From contig NZ_CP110921.1 in NCBI RefSeq assembly GCF_026247885.1, positions 2,661,001 to 2,725,000 of the forward strand: 64,000 nt of DNA, in the 5' to 3' direction. Every line of letters starts with the position of its first letter. Position 1 is the first letter of the stretch. Shown here piece after piece: positions 1 through 9,132 of this stretch. A program made the position numbers and the translations under genes. The notes beneath the pieces are model-generated. The model saw only the letters and a program-made list of their open reading frames with translations, was not told where the DNA came from and did not search any database. The stretch is from Methylococcus mesophilus. GTDB lineage: Bacteria; Pseudomonadota; Gammaproteobacteria; Methylococcales; Methylococcaceae.

Positions 1-56
1 TGGCTGCGGGCGCGGATGCGGTCGGTCACGTCGACCAGTGTCTGGTGCAGGAACAT
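1..56 (-). CDS. edd: 6-phosphogluconate dehydratase, N-terminal fragment (cut by window edge)
   Basis: Only the first 18 codons are inside the window. The reverse strand reads from an ATG at 56 and gives a peptide with the pattern TLVDVTDRIRARS, which resembles the N-terminus of Edd proteins (LLRVTNRIIERS in E. coli). Edd dehydrates 6-phosphogluconate to KDPG in the Entner-Doudoroff pathway. The divergent zwf-pgl pair, which supplies its substrate, supports the call. In-frame sequence upstream of the ATG shows no better start, and the ribosome binding site is weak (AAGAAGAGC). The identification rests on a short match plus context. Confidence 0.55.
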   Translation of the reverse strand, partial: MFLHQTLVDVTDRIRARS

Positions 57-327
57 GGGTTCGTCGATGCTCTTCTTCTGTGGGGCGCCGGGAAAGCACC
101 CATCGCCGGAGATAAAACCTTCGCATTTAAGCCAAGCGGGAAACGAGTGTCAAGAAACGGCAACACACTGTCTTCTGCTGTGAATTTCTCGCCATTGCTC
201 GACAGCCCGTATCGCGGCGACTAACATTTGTCGATTTTTGGCCGGGCTTTTTCGTTGTAGACCCGGCGCGTCACGCGCACCCTGCCGGCCACGCACTGGC
301 GGGGGCCATAACAAGAGGATGTCAGCG
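57..327. promoter_or_regulatory. Divergent intergenic region between edd-like gene and zwf
   Basis: This 271-base gap separates two divergent carbon-metabolism genes, so it should hold both promoters. It is less GC-rich than its neighbours around 115-235. I see no convincing sigma70 pair, HexR-like palindrome or terminator. The AAGAGGA at 313-319 is the likely ribosome binding site of zwf. Confidence 0.4.
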
Positions 328-1806
328 GTGAGTCAGCTCCCATTTCCCGAATCGTTCAACATGGTTTTCTTCGGCGGCGCCGGCGACCTGGTCACGCGCA
401 AGCTGCTGCCGGCGATGTACCAGTGCCACAAGAACGGCCTGCTGGTCGAAGCCGGCCATATTCTCTGCGTCGACCGGCAGGATCTGAGCGAGGAGACCTT
501 CCTCGAACTGGCGGACGAAAAGGCCCGCCACTTCATTCCCGCCGCCGATTGGGACGAGACGGTGTGGGCCGAATTCCGCCCGCGCCTGACCTATCTGCGC
601 ATCGATGCGACCCAGCCCGAGCAGTACGCGCCGCTGAAGGAGCGGCTGAAAAAAGCGCCGGCCGCCGTCACTGTGTTCTACCTGTCCACCGCGCCGTTCC
701 TGTTCGCGACGATCTGCGCGCATCTGACCCGGCAGGGCCTCAACGGCCCCAACAGCCGGGTGGTGCTGGAAAAGCCGCTGGGGCACGACTTGGCCTCCGC
801 CAATGCGATCACCGCCGACGTGGACCGCTACTTCCACGAGAATCAGGTCTACCGGATCGACCATTACCTGGGCAAGGAGTCGGTGCAGAACCTGATGGCC
901 CTGCGCTTCGGCAACGCGCTGTTCGAGCCGCTGTGGCGAAGGATGTGGATCCGCGACGTCCAGATCACCATCGCCGAGGACGTCGGCATCGGCACCCGCG
1001 CCGGCTTCTACGACAAGGCCGGGGCGCTGCGCGACATGGTGCAGAACCATCTGCTGCAGCTGCTCTGCTTCGTGGCGATGGAGCCGCCGGCCAGCCTGGA
1101 TTCCAACGCCATCCGCAACGAAAAGCTCAAGGTGCTGGAATCGCTGGTGCCGTTCACCGACGAGGGCGTGCACGAAAAAACCGTGCGCGGCCAGTATCGT
1201 GCCGGCATTTCCGGCGGCAAAGCGGTGCCGGGCTACCTGGAAGAGGAGGGCATTCCGCCGGGCAGCCACACCGAGACCTTCGTCGCCATCAAGGCGGAAA
1301 TCGCCAACTGGCGCTGGGCCGGGGTGCCGTTTTACCTGTTCACCGGCAAGCGGCTGGCAGAGCGGCTGGCGGAAATCGTCATCCATTTCCACGACGTCCC
1401 GCACCCGATCTTCCCGCTGCCCAAGAGCGGCGCCTGCGCGCCGGCCAAGCTGGTGATCCGCCTGCAGCCGGACGAATTCATCCGGCTCTATCTGTATGCC
1501 AAGCAGCCGGGCGATTCGATGGAACTGCAGCCCGTGTCGCTGGACTTGAACTTCGCCGAGCAGTTCAAGGTACGCCGCACCGAAGGCGGCTACGAGCGCC
1601 TGCTGCTCGACGCCATCCGCGGCAACCAGGCGCTGTTCGTGCGGCAAGACGAACAGGAGCAGGCCTGGCGCTGGGTCGAGCCGATTCTCAACACCTGGGC
1701 CAACGATCCGAAAGGACCGTTGCCCTACGCCGCGGGCACCTGGGGACCGGCCGCTTCCCTGGATCTGCTCGAACGCGACGGCATTTGCTGGCACGAGGGG
1801 AACTGA
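328..1806 (+). CDS. zwf: Glucose-6-phosphate 1-dehydrogenase
   Basis: Oxidises glucose 6-phosphate to 6-phosphogluconolactone with NAD(P)+. The protein is 492 residues, close to the 491 of E. coli Zwf. It has the N-terminal dinucleotide motif GGAGDLVTRKL near residues 14-24 and the catalytic signature RIDHYLGKE near residue 176. I prefer the GTG at 328 because AAGAGGA lies 8-9 bases before it. An ATG at 319 in the same frame abuts that ribosome binding site and would add three residues. Two bases separate the stop from pgl, so the two are co-transcribed, and the edd-like gene diverges upstream. Together they would make KDPG precursors and NADPH. Confidence 0.95.
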   Translation: MSQLPFPESFNMVFFGGAGDLVTRKLLPAMYQCHKNGLLVEAGHILCVDRQDLSEETFLELADEKARHFIPAADWDETVWAEFRPRLTYLRIDATQPEQYAPLKERLKKAPAAVTVFYLSTAPFLFATICAHLTRQGLNGPNSRVVLEKPLGHDLASANAITADVDRYFHENQVYRIDHYLGKESVQNLMALRFGNALFEPLWRRMWIRDVQITIAEDVGIGTRAGFYDKAGALRDMVQNHLLQLLCFVAMEPPASLDSNAIRNEKLKVLESLVPFTDEGVHEKTVRGQYRAGISGGKAVPGYLEEEGIPPGSHTETFVAIKAEIANWRWAGVPFYLFTGKRLAERLAEIVIHFHDVPHPIFPLPKSGACAPAKLVIRLQPDEFIRLYLYAKQPGDSMELQPVSLDLNFAEQFKVRRTEGGYERLLLDAIRGNQALFVRQDEQEQAWRWVEPILNTWANDPKGPLPYAAGTWGPAASLDLLERDGICWHEGN

Positions 1807-1807
1807 A

Positions 1808-2515
1808 ATGACCGAGATTCGTTGGTTCGATGACAACGCAAGCCTGGCCCCGGCGCTGGCCGCGGCGGTCGCCGAGGATCTGCGCGCCGCATTGCAGGCC
1901 GCGCCTTCCGCCACGCTCGCCGTGTCCGGCGGCCGCTCGCCGGTGCCGGTGTTCGAAGCCCTGCGCGAAGCCGATCTGGACTGGGCGCGGATCGTCGTCA
2001 CCCTGGTCGACGAACGCTGGGTGCCGGAAACCGATCCCGCCAGCAACGCCGCCCTGGTGAAGACCCATTTGCTGCGGGGCAAGGCGGCGGCGGCGCGCTT
2101 CCTGCCGCTCTACACGGGCGACACGTCTGCTGCCGCAGGCGAGGCGAGCCTGGCCGAAGCCTTCGCCGATCTGCCGCGGCCGTTCGCGGCGCTGATCCTC
2201 GGTATGGGCGACGACGGCCATACCGCCTCGCTGTTTCCCGCCAGCCCCAATCTGGAAGCCGGTCTGGCACTGGGCGGCACGGCGGACGACACGCCGCCCT
2301 GCCTGGCCCAGGTGGGCGCGGTCGCGCCGACCGAGCGCATCAGTCTCACCCTGCCCTGGATCCTCGACGCCCGGCGGATCTACCTGCAATTCGGCGGTGC
2401 GAGCAAGGTGGAAGTATTCAACGCCGCCCAGTCCAGTCCGAACCGGCAGTATCCCGTGAGCTTCGTGCTGGCCCAGACGCAGACCCCGGTCACGGTGTTC
2501 GCGGCGCGGAACTGA
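1808..2515 (+). CDS. pgl: 6-phosphogluconolactonase
   Basis: Hydrolyses the lactone made by Zwf to 6-phosphogluconate. The 235-residue protein belongs to the NagB/DevB-type lactonase family, not the beta-propeller YbhE type. It has the SGGRSP loop (about residues 39-44), VTLVDERWVP (about 64-73) and LGMGDDGHTASLFP (about 132-145). The ATG begins one base after the zwf stop, so translation is probably coupled. The gene sits in the usual zwf-pgl order. Confidence 0.93.
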   Translation: MTEIRWFDDNASLAPALAAAVAEDLRAALQAAPSATLAVSGGRSPVPVFEALREADLDWARIVVTLVDERWVPETDPASNAALVKTHLLRGKAAAARFLPLYTGDTSAAAGEASLAEAFADLPRPFAALILGMGDDGHTASLFPASPNLEAGLALGGTADDTPPCLAQVGAVAPTERISLTLPWILDARRIYLQFGGASKVEVFNAAQSSPNRQYPVSFVLAQTQTPVTVFAARN

Positions 2516-2531
2516 ACGGCCGGCGAGCCTT

Positions 2532-3425
2532 TCAGGGTTCGAGAAAAGACCTCAGCCCCTGTACTGCCGCAGCGGCGGTTTCGAGCCCCTCGTTCAGAAC
2601 GCCGAGCCACGAGGGATCGGCGGATTTCCACAGCATGCGGGCACCCAGCAGGAACAGCACGGAGGCGAACAGCCGCTTGAGACCCTGCATCGGCAGGCGG
2701 TGGGCCAGCGCCGCCCCGTACGGCGCGGTCAGCACGCTGGCGGCGCCGATGCCGAGGAAGGCGGGCCAGTAGACGTAGCCCAGGCTGTGGGCGGGCGCCG
2801 ACGGATGGCCCCAGCCCAGGACGACGTAGCTCAGAGTGCCGACGACGGCAATAGGAAAACCGCAGGCCGAGGAGATGGCGACGGCATGGCGGATGTTCTG
2901 CCTGCAGCGGAGCAGGAATGGCACGGTGATGCTGCCGCCGCCGATGCCGAACAGCGCCGACAGAAGGCCGATCATGAGCCCCCCGCCGGTCAGCACGCCG
3001 AGCGGGACGGGCTTTTCGCCCGCCGTTTCTTCCCGCCTTCCCCGGTATACCTGCACCGCGACCAGCATCAGGAACACCGCGAACAACTGCTTGAACCGCT
3101 GGGTGGGCAGATGGTCGGCGACGATAGAGCCGGCCACCGTACCCAGGGCGATCCCCGGCACCAGCCGCCACACCAGCGGCCAGACCACCGCGCCGCGGCG
3201 GTGGTGGGCACGGACCGAAGAGACCGAAGTCACCACGATGGTGGCCAGCGAGGTGGCGACCGCCATGATCATGAGGATGCTTTCCGGCACGCCCTGGCCG
3301 GGGAACAGCCAGACCAGGAAGGGCACGATAATGGCGCCGCCGCCGATGCCGAACAGGCCGGAAGCGACACCTGCAATGGCGCCGAAGGCGAGATAGAACG
3401 CGAGCGTGGTATACATATCGGTCAT
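2532..3425 (-). CDS. TauE/SafE-family membrane permease
   Basis: A 297-residue polytopic inner-membrane protein with about eight hydrophobic segments. It shows the internal duplication typical of the family: [16 protein letters not shown] near residue 24 and [16 protein letters not shown] near residue 160. Family members export sulfite, sulfoacetate or related sulfur anions, or other organic acids. The substrate cannot be read from the sequence. It converges with pgl (gap of 16 bases) and diverges from cca. Start is the ATG at 3425; an internal ATG at 3416 is also possible. Confidence 0.85.
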   Translation of the reverse strand: MTDMYTTLAFYLAFGAIAGVASGLFGIGGGAIIVPFLVWLFPGQGVPESILMIMAVATSLATIVVTSVSSVRAHHRRGAVVWPLVWRLVPGIALGTVAGSIVADHLPTQRFKQLFAVFLMLVAVQVYRGRREETAGEKPVPLGVLTGGGLMIGLLSALFGIGGGSITVPFLLRCRQNIRHAVAISSACGFPIAVVGTLSYVVLGWGHPSAPAHSLGYVYWPAFLGIGAASVLTAPYGAALAHRLPMQGLKRLFASVLFLLGARMLWKSADPSWLGVLNEGLETAAAAVQGLRSFLEP

Positions 3426-3487
3426 GCAGCCGTCCGGCAGGTTCCGCAGGCGCCGGAACGAACCTTGAATCCTTACGAGTCAAATCG

Positions 3488-4726
3488 ATGAAAGCCTTTC
3501 TGGTCGGCGGCGCCGTCCGCGACCGCCTGCTCGGCCTGCCGGTCCGCGAGCGCGACTGGGTCGTGGTGGGCGAATCGCCGGAAGCCATGATCGCGCGCGG
3601 CTTCCGCCCCGTAGGCCGCGACTTCCCGGTGTTCCTGCACCCGGAAACCCACGAGGAGTATGCCCTCGCCCGCACCGAGCGCAAGACCGCGCCCGGCTAC
3701 CGCGGTTTCGTGGTGCATGCCGAGCCCGACGTCACCCTGGAGCAGGACCTGGAACGGCGCGACCTCACCATCAACGCGATGGCGGAAACGCCGGACGGTC
3801 GGCTCGTCGATCCCTTCGGCGGCCGGCGCGACCTGGACGCGCGGCTGCTGCGGCACGTTTCGCCCGCCTTCGCCGAAGATCCGGTGCGCATCCTGCGCGT
3901 TGCCCGCTTCACGGCCCGGCTGACGCCGCTCGGTTTCCGCGTGGCGCCGGAAACCCTGGTGGAAATGCGGCGCATGGTCGAGGCCGGCGAGGTCGACGCC
4001 CTGGTTCCGGAACGGGTCTGGGCCGAGCTCGGCAAGGCCCTGGCCGAACCGGCGCCCTCGTCCTTCTTCCGGACCCTGCGCGACTGCGGGGCGCTGGAAC
4101 GGCTGTTCCCGGAAATCGAGCGGCTGTTCGGGGTACCCCAGCCGCCGCAGCATCACCCGGAGATCGACACCGGCGTGCACACCCTGATGGTGCTCGACCA
4201 AGCGGCACGGCTGACCGCCGACCCTTCCGCTCGCTTCGCCGCCCTGACCCACGACCTCGGCAAGGCGCTCACGCCGCCGGAACTCTGGCCCAGCCATCGC
4301 GGCCACGAGCGCCTCGGCCTCGACGCCCTGAACGCGCTGTGCGACCGCTTCCGCGCGCCCAACGCCTACCGCCGGCTGGCGGAGAAGGTGATGCGCTACC
4401 ATGGCCTCTGCCACCGCGCGGCGGAACTGCGCACCTCGACCCTGGTGGATCTGCTGGACCGGCTGGGCGCGCTCAAGCGTCAGGACGACACACTGGAACT
4501 GTTCCTGCTTGCCTGCGAGGCGGACGCCAGAGGAAGGACCGGCTTCGAGGACCGGCCCTATCCCCAGGCTGACTGGCTGCGGCAGGCGCGGCGCGCCGCC
4601 GTCGAAGTCGACAGTCGCGCGCTGCTGGAGCAGCAGCTGAAAGGCCCGGCGTTCGGCCAGGCCCTGCGGCGTGTGCGCATCGCCGCCGTGCGGCGCCTCA
4701 AGGCCGACCGGCAGGCGCCGGCCTAA
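3488..4726 (+). CDS. cca: Multifunctional CCA tRNA nucleotidyltransferase
   Basis: Adds or repairs the 3' CCA end of tRNA. The 412-residue length equals that of E. coli Cca. The nucleotidyltransferase head has [20 protein letters not shown] (residues 7-26) and the [10 protein letters not shown] motif (about 94-103). The C-terminal HD phosphohydrolase part, with [10 protein letters not shown] and THDLGKAL (about 228-262), marks the class with 2',3'-phosphodiesterase and phosphatase activity. Its stop overlaps the stop of the convergent purC by four bases, so there is no room for a separate terminator. Confidence 0.95.
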   Translation: MKAFLVGGAVRDRLLGLPVRERDWVVVGESPEAMIARGFRPVGRDFPVFLHPETHEEYALARTERKTAPGYRGFVVHAEPDVTLEQDLERRDLTINAMAETPDGRLVDPFGGRRDLDARLLRHVSPAFAEDPVRILRVARFTARLTPLGFRVAPETLVEMRRMVEAGEVDALVPERVWAELGKALAEPAPSSFFRTLRDCGALERLFPEIERLFGVPQPPQHHPEIDTGVHTLMVLDQAARLTADPSARFAALTHDLGKALTPPELWPSHRGHERLGLDALNALCDRFRAPNAYRRLAEKVMRYHGLCHRAAELRTSTLVDLLDRLGALKRQDDTLELFLLACEADARGRTGFEDRPYPQADWLRQARRAAVEVDSRALLEQQLKGPAFGQALRRVRIAAVRRLKADRQAPA

Positions 4727-5616
4727 ACCCCGGTCAGCCGCCGCTCCGCCTCCCGGTATTTCTCCGCGGTGCGAGCCAGGATGTCCGCGGGCAGATGCGG
4801 CGCCGGAGGCTTTTTGTCCCAGTCCAGCGTCTCCAGGTAATCGCGCACGAACTGCTTGTCGAAGCTCGGCGGGCTGATCCCGGGGCGGTAGCTGTCGGCC
4901 GGCCAGAACCGCGAGGAATCCGGCGTCAACGCCTCGTCGATCCAGTGCAGCACGCCAGCCTCGTCCACCCCGAATTCGAACTTGGTGTCGGCGATGATGA
5001 TGCCGCGCTCCAGCGCATAGGCCGCCGCTTCCCGGTACAGCCCCAAGGCCACCTCGCGCATCTGTTCGGCCAGTTCCCGCCCGATGAGGCCGACCACCTG
5101 GTCGAACCCGATGTTTTCGTCGTGCGAGCCCATTTCGGCCTTGGTGGACGGGGTGAACAGCGCTTCCGGCAGCCGCTCGGCCTGCTGCAGCCCCGGCGGC
5201 AGCGCGATGCCGCAGACGGCGCCGCCGCGCTGGTAGTCCTTCCAGCCCGAGCCGATGAGATAACCCCGCACTACCGCTTCCACCGGCAACGGCTTGAGGC
5301 GCTTGACCACCATGGCCCGGCCCTCGACCCGCTCGCGCTCGGCCGTGTCGGGCAACACCGCCTCCAGCGGCGTCCCGGAAAGGTGGTTGGGCACCCGGTC
5401 CTTCAAGCGGTCGAACCAGAATCGCGAGACATGGGTGAGCACCCGGCCCTTGCCGGGAATGGGGTCGGGTAAAATGACGTCGAACGCCGACAGTCGGTCC
5501 GTCGTGACGATCAGCATCAGATCGTCGCCGGCCTCGTAGATATCACGCACTTTTCCCCGCGCTTTGAGTCGCAGTGAAGACAGGCTGGATTCGAACAATG
5601 TCTCAGGGGCGGTCAT
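4723..5616 (-). CDS. purC: Phosphoribosylaminoimidazole-succinocarboxamide synthase
   Basis: Joins CAIR and aspartate with ATP in purine synthesis. The 297-residue protein is the long (yeast-like) form rather than the roughly 237-residue E. coli form. Visible motifs are the nucleotide-binding [11 protein letters not shown] near residue 23, TTDRLSAFD near 40, and [10 protein letters not shown] near 208. The start is set at the ATG at 5616 because GGAAGAG lies 8-9 bases upstream. A TTG ten codons earlier lacks a binding site. It is transcribed away from djlA. Confidence 0.95.
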   Translation of the reverse strand: MTAPETLFESSLSSLRLKARGKVRDIYEAGDDLMLIVTTDRLSAFDVILPDPIPGKGRVLTHVSRFWFDRLKDRVPNHLSGTPLEAVLPDTAERERVEGRAMVVKRLKPLPVEAVVRGYLIGSGWKDYQRGGAVCGIALPPGLQQAERLPEALFTPSTKAEMGSHDENIGFDQVVGLIGRELAEQMREVALGLYREAAAYALERGIIIADTKFEFGVDEAGVLHWIDEALTPDSSRFWPADSYRPGISPPSFDKQFVRDYLETLDWDKKPPAPHLPADILARTAEKYREAERRLTGV

Positions 5617-5703
5617 CGGGCTGACTCTTCCAGACTTTAAGGACAAACATCAATCATGTAAGGTGAGAGGATTTATGGCAAGTATCAAGGAATGGTTTCT
5701 TAA

Positions 5704-6534
5704 GTGAGCTGGCTCGGCAAACTCTTGGGGGGCACTTTCGGCTTTCTGCTCGGGGGCCCGCTGGGCGCCTTGCTGGGCGCCGCCATCGGCCACAAGCTGG
5801 ACGGAGACAAGGACAAGTATGCCCAGATCGAGTCGGATCTGTCGCCGGGCGCCCAGCACCGGATCCAGATGGCCTTCTTCACCGCCACGTTCTCCGTGAT
5901 GGGCCACATCGCCAGGGCCGACGGTCGTGTGTCCGAGGCCGAAATCACCGTGGCGCGGACGGTGATGAACCGCATGGACCTGTCCGAAGGCATGCGCCGC
6001 ACCGCCATCGAACTCTTCACCCGCGGCAAGCAGCCGGACTTCCCGCTGCGGGAAGCGGTCGAGCAGTTCCGCAAGGAATGCCACCGCCGCTACGCCCTGA
6101 TCCGGATTTTTCTGGAAATCCAGCTCGAAGCCGCCTTCGCCGACGGCCCCGTCAATCTGGCCGAGGAACGTGTCCTGATCGGCATTTGCGACCAGCTCCG
6201 CATTTCCCGCTTCGAATATCACGCGATGAAGGGACGCCTGGATGCGGCGATACGCTTCGCCCGCGCCTATCAGAATTCCTCTTACAGCGGCAACCGGAAC
6301 ATGCCGTCGCGCCGCCGCGAGGATACGCTGGAGGACGCCTACACCATGCTCGGCATCAAGGCATCGGCCGGTGCCGACGAGATCAAGCGCGCCTACCGCA
6401 AGCTCATCAGCCGGCATCATCCGGACAAGCTGGTCGCCAAGGGGATGCCCGAGGAGATGGTGCGCATCGCCAACGAGAAGACCCAGCAGATCCGCAAGGC
6501 TTACGAGGTCATCGCGGCGGCGAGAAACCTCTGA
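5704..6534 (+). CDS. djlA: DnaJ-like membrane-anchored co-chaperone
   Basis: A 276-residue DjlA-type protein. The GTG start follows AAGGAA by about ten bases. The N-terminus is a glycine-rich membrane anchor of the kind that dimerises DjlA (LLGGTFGFLLGGPLGALLGA, residues 6-25). A TerB-like helical domain follows (about 55-160), and a C-terminal J domain (about 208-274) has the essential HPD in SRHHPDK. It would recruit DnaK to the inner membrane. In E. coli DjlA affects Rcs signalling. It converges with the CopD-like gene with a three-base gap. Confidence 0.92.
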   Translation: MSWLGKLLGGTFGFLLGGPLGALLGAAIGHKLDGDKDKYAQIESDLSPGAQHRIQMAFFTATFSVMGHIARADGRVSEAEITVARTVMNRMDLSEGMRRTAIELFTRGKQPDFPLREAVEQFRKECHRRYALIRIFLEIQLEAAFADGPVNLAEERVLIGICDQLRISRFEYHAMKGRLDAAIRFARAYQNSSYSGNRNMPSRRREDTLEDAYTMLGIKASAGADEIKRAYRKLISRHHPDKLVAKGMPEEMVRIANEKTQQIRKAYEVIAAARNL

Positions 6535-6537
6535 GCC

Positions 6538-6999
6538 TCAAATCGGCAGGAAACTTCCGCCGCTCGCCACCGCCACGGTGATCAATCCGAGCACCAGATT
6601 GATGCCGACCAGACGGCGGATCACGCTCAAGGCTTCCGTCCCCATCGCCCAGTCCTCCGCGGCCACCGCGGCTTTCAGCGCCTTGTACGGCCTAGCGTAG
6701 ATCACCCCGAAAATCACGGTCATGGTGATGGCGATGAGCAGCATCAGATGCACCGGCCACCCCACCTGCCCGAAGCCGCCATAGGCATGGATCAACCCGA
6801 AGCCGGTGAGGAACAGCAGCACGATGGCGCCCTTGACCCAGGGAAAGAAGCGCGCAAACACCGCGTTCCACAGCCGCAGCCGTTCCGGCGCCTGCAGCAA
6901 GCCTGCGGCGACGGGGCGCAAAACCTGATGGGCGAAGAACATGCCGCCGACCCAGAGGACGGCGGAAAGAACATGCAGTACGAGTGCCAGTAACATCAT
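6538..6999 (-). CDS. CopD-like integral membrane protein
   Basis: A 154-residue protein with four hydrophobic segments (about residues 2-24, 53-72, 82-100 and 128-150). The first carries the HVLSAVLWVGGMFF pattern of the CopD/cytochrome b561-like fold. Proteins of this type are linked to copper uptake or to haem, but none is well characterised at this size. The ATG at 6999 has AGGA six bases upstream. It is the last gene of a minus-strand group after rsmE (gap of 34 bases). Copper involvement is an inference from the family only. Confidence 0.7.
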   Translation of the reverse strand: MMLLALVLHVLSAVLWVGGMFFAHQVLRPVAAGLLQAPERLRLWNAVFARFFPWVKGAIVLLFLTGFGLIHAYGGFGQVGWPVHLMLLIAITMTVIFGVIYARPYKALKAAVAAEDWAMGTEALSVIRRLVGINLVLGLITVAVASGGSFLPI

Positions 7000-7033
7000 G
7001 GGATTTCCTGCTCGGTATCGAAGGGTGAAAGGG

Positions 7034-7765
7034 TCAAGCGGCCAGATCGCCCCACAGGGTCTGGATCGCCGCGAGCGCGGCCAGGGCGGCAGTTTCGGTG
7101 CGCAGTACACGCGGGCCGAGCCGGACGGGAATAAACGCAGCCAACACCGCCGCATCGCGCTCGGCGTCGCTGAACCCGCCTTCCGGTCCCGACAGCAGGG
7201 TCACCGAGCCGACGGGCGGATCCAGCGCCCGCAGGCCACTGGCGGCATGAGGGTCGAGAAAAATCTTGAGGCCCGCTGCGACCGGTAGCCAGGCCTCGAG
7301 GGAGCGCGGCTCCAGCACTTCCGGCACCCGGTTGCGCCCGCTCTGCTCGCAGGCGGCCCAAACCACCCGGCGCCAGTGCTCCAGCCGCTGCGCCTTGCGT
7401 TCGGGGTCGAGCTGGACCACACAGCGCTCGGTGAACAGCGGGGTGATCGCGCCGACACCCAGCTCCACCGCCTTCTGGATGGCCAGGTCCATGCGCTCGC
7501 CCCGCGAGATCCCTAAGCCGAGATGGACACCGAGCCAGGATTCCCGGTCGACCGGCCGATATTCGCCTACCGTCAGGCTCACCTCCTCCCGATGGCAAGC
7601 GACGATGCGCGCGGCGAATTCGCCGCCTTCGCCGTTGAACACCGTGAGATCGAAGCCGCGCTTGAGCCGCAGGACCGTGCGCAGATAATGGGCGCGCTCC
7701 TCGTCCAGCGCGATTTCGGCGCCGGTTTCCATCGGCACCGGGAGATAAAGCCTGGAAATACGCAT
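7034..7765 (-). CDS. rsmE: 16S rRNA m3U1498 methyltransferase
   Basis: Methylates N3 of U1498 in 16S rRNA. It is 243 residues (E. coli RsmE 243). The N-terminal PUA-like domain starts MRISRLYLP. The C-terminal SPOUT knot carries the SAM-binding signature LSGPEGGFSDAE (about residues 192-203). The start is the ATG at 7765, four bases after the bioA stop, so the genes are probably coupled. Confidence 0.95.
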   Translation of the reverse strand: MRISRLYLPVPMETGAEIALDEERAHYLRTVLRLKRGFDLTVFNGEGGEFAARIVACHREEVSLTVGEYRPVDRESWLGVHLGLGISRGERMDLAIQKAVELGVGAITPLFTERCVVQLDPERKAQRLEHWRRVVWAACEQSGRNRVPEVLEPRSLEAWLPVAAGLKIFLDPHAASGLRALDPPVGSVTLLSGPEGGFSDAERDAAVLAAFIPVRLGPRVLRTETAALAALAAIQTLWGDLAA

Positions 7766-7769
7766 GCGC

Positions 7770-9125
7770 TCAGTCCTCCGTCGCCACCAGCAGGCCTTCC
7801 CAGGCCACCTCCGCCATGAAGCGAATCTGCTCGGGGGTGATGACATAAGGCGGCATGAAATAAATCACATGGCCCAGAGGGCGCAGCAGCACGCCCCGCT
7901 CCAGCGCGCGGCGGTAGACCCGCAGGCCGCGCCGTTCCTTCCAGGGATAGGATTCACGGGTCGCCTTGTCCTTCACCATCTCGATTGCCAGGATCATGCC
8001 GCGCTGGCGGACTTCGGCGACATGGGGATGTTCCTGGAAACGCTCCGTGGCATCCGCCATGCAGCGCGCCAGTTCGCGGTTCCGCCCCAGAACGTCCGTC
8101 TCATCGAACAGCTCCAGCGTCGCCAGAGCCGCCCGGCAGGCCAGCGGGTTGCCGGTGTAGCTGTGGGAATGCAGGAAAGCCTTCTGCGTGCCGTAGTCGT
8201 CGTAGAAAGCCGCGTAGATTTCCGGGCGTGTCAGCACCGCCGCCAGCGGCAGATAACCGCCGGTGAGTCCCTTGGACAGGCACAGAAAGTCCGGGCTGAT
8301 CCCGGCCTGCTCGCAGGCGAACAAGCTGCCGGTGCGGCCGAAACCGACTGCGATCTCGTCGGCGATGAGATGGATACCGAGCCGGTCGCAGGCCTCGCGC
8401 AGCAAACGGAGATAGAGCGGGTCGTACATGCGCATGCCGCCGGCGCATTGCACCAGCGGCTCAACGATCACGGCGCAGATTTCATCGGCGCCCCGCTCCA
8501 GAATTTCCAGCATGTCGCGGAAGCGCCGCTCGGCGTAGCCGGCTTCGGTCTCCCCCGGCTCGCGTCCGTAGGCGTCGGGGCTGGGCGCAACCAAGGCCTC
8601 CATCAGCAGAGGCCGGTAGGTCTCCTTGTACAGCGGGACGTCGCCCACCGCCAGAGCGCCCAGGGTCTCCCCGTGATAGCTGTTTTCCAGGGTGACGAAG
8701 CGGGTCTTGCCATGGCGGCCCAGGTTGCGCCAATAGTGGAAGCTCATCTTCAGGGCCACCTCGACCGCCGCCGAGCCGTTGTCGGCGTAGAAGCAGCGCT
8801 CCAGCCCCGGCGGGGTGAGGTCTACCAGCCGCTCCGCCAGCCGGATGCCCGGCTCGTGGCTGAAACCGGCGAAGATCACCTGCTCCAGCCGCCCGAGCTG
8901 GTCGGCCAGCGCGGCGTTGATCGCGGGATGGCAGTGGCCGAACAGGTTGACCCACCAGGAGCTGATCGCGTCCAGGTAGCACTTGCCGTCGAAATCCTCC
9001 AGCCAGACACCCTCGCCGCGCCGGATCGGGATCAGCGGCAGCGACTCGTGGTCCTTCATCTGGCTGCACGGATGCCAAAGCACCGCGAGATCGCGATCCA
9101 TCCATTCGCGGTTGGCGGATGTCAT
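7770..9125 (-). CDS. bioA: Adenosylmethionine-8-amino-7-oxononanoate aminotransferase
   Basis: PLP-dependent class III aminotransferase that makes 7,8-diaminopelargonate in biotin synthesis, using SAM as amino donor. The 451-residue protein has the substrate motif SSWWVNLFGHCHP near residue 50, the YHGET motif, the DEIAVGFGRTG segment and the PLP-lysine motif LSKGLTGGYLP near residue 284. It lies seven bases after the metG stop and four bases before rsmE. The other bio genes are not in the window. Confidence 0.95.
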   Translation of the reverse strand: MTSANREWMDRDLAVLWHPCSQMKDHESLPLIPIRRGEGVWLEDFDGKCYLDAISSWWVNLFGHCHPAINAALADQLGRLEQVIFAGFSHEPGIRLAERLVDLTPPGLERCFYADNGSAAVEVALKMSFHYWRNLGRHGKTRFVTLENSYHGETLGALAVGDVPLYKETYRPLLMEALVAPSPDAYGREPGETEAGYAERRFRDMLEILERGADEICAVIVEPLVQCAGGMRMYDPLYLRLLREACDRLGIHLIADEIAVGFGRTGSLFACEQAGISPDFLCLSKGLTGGYLPLAAVLTRPEIYAAFYDDYGTQKAFLHSHSYTGNPLACRAALATLELFDETDVLGRNRELARCMADATERFQEHPHVAEVRQRGMILAIEMVKDKATRESYPWKERRGLRVYRRALERGVLLRPLGHVIYFMPPYVITPEQIRFMAEVAWEGLLVATED

Positions 9126-9132
9126 GCTCCGG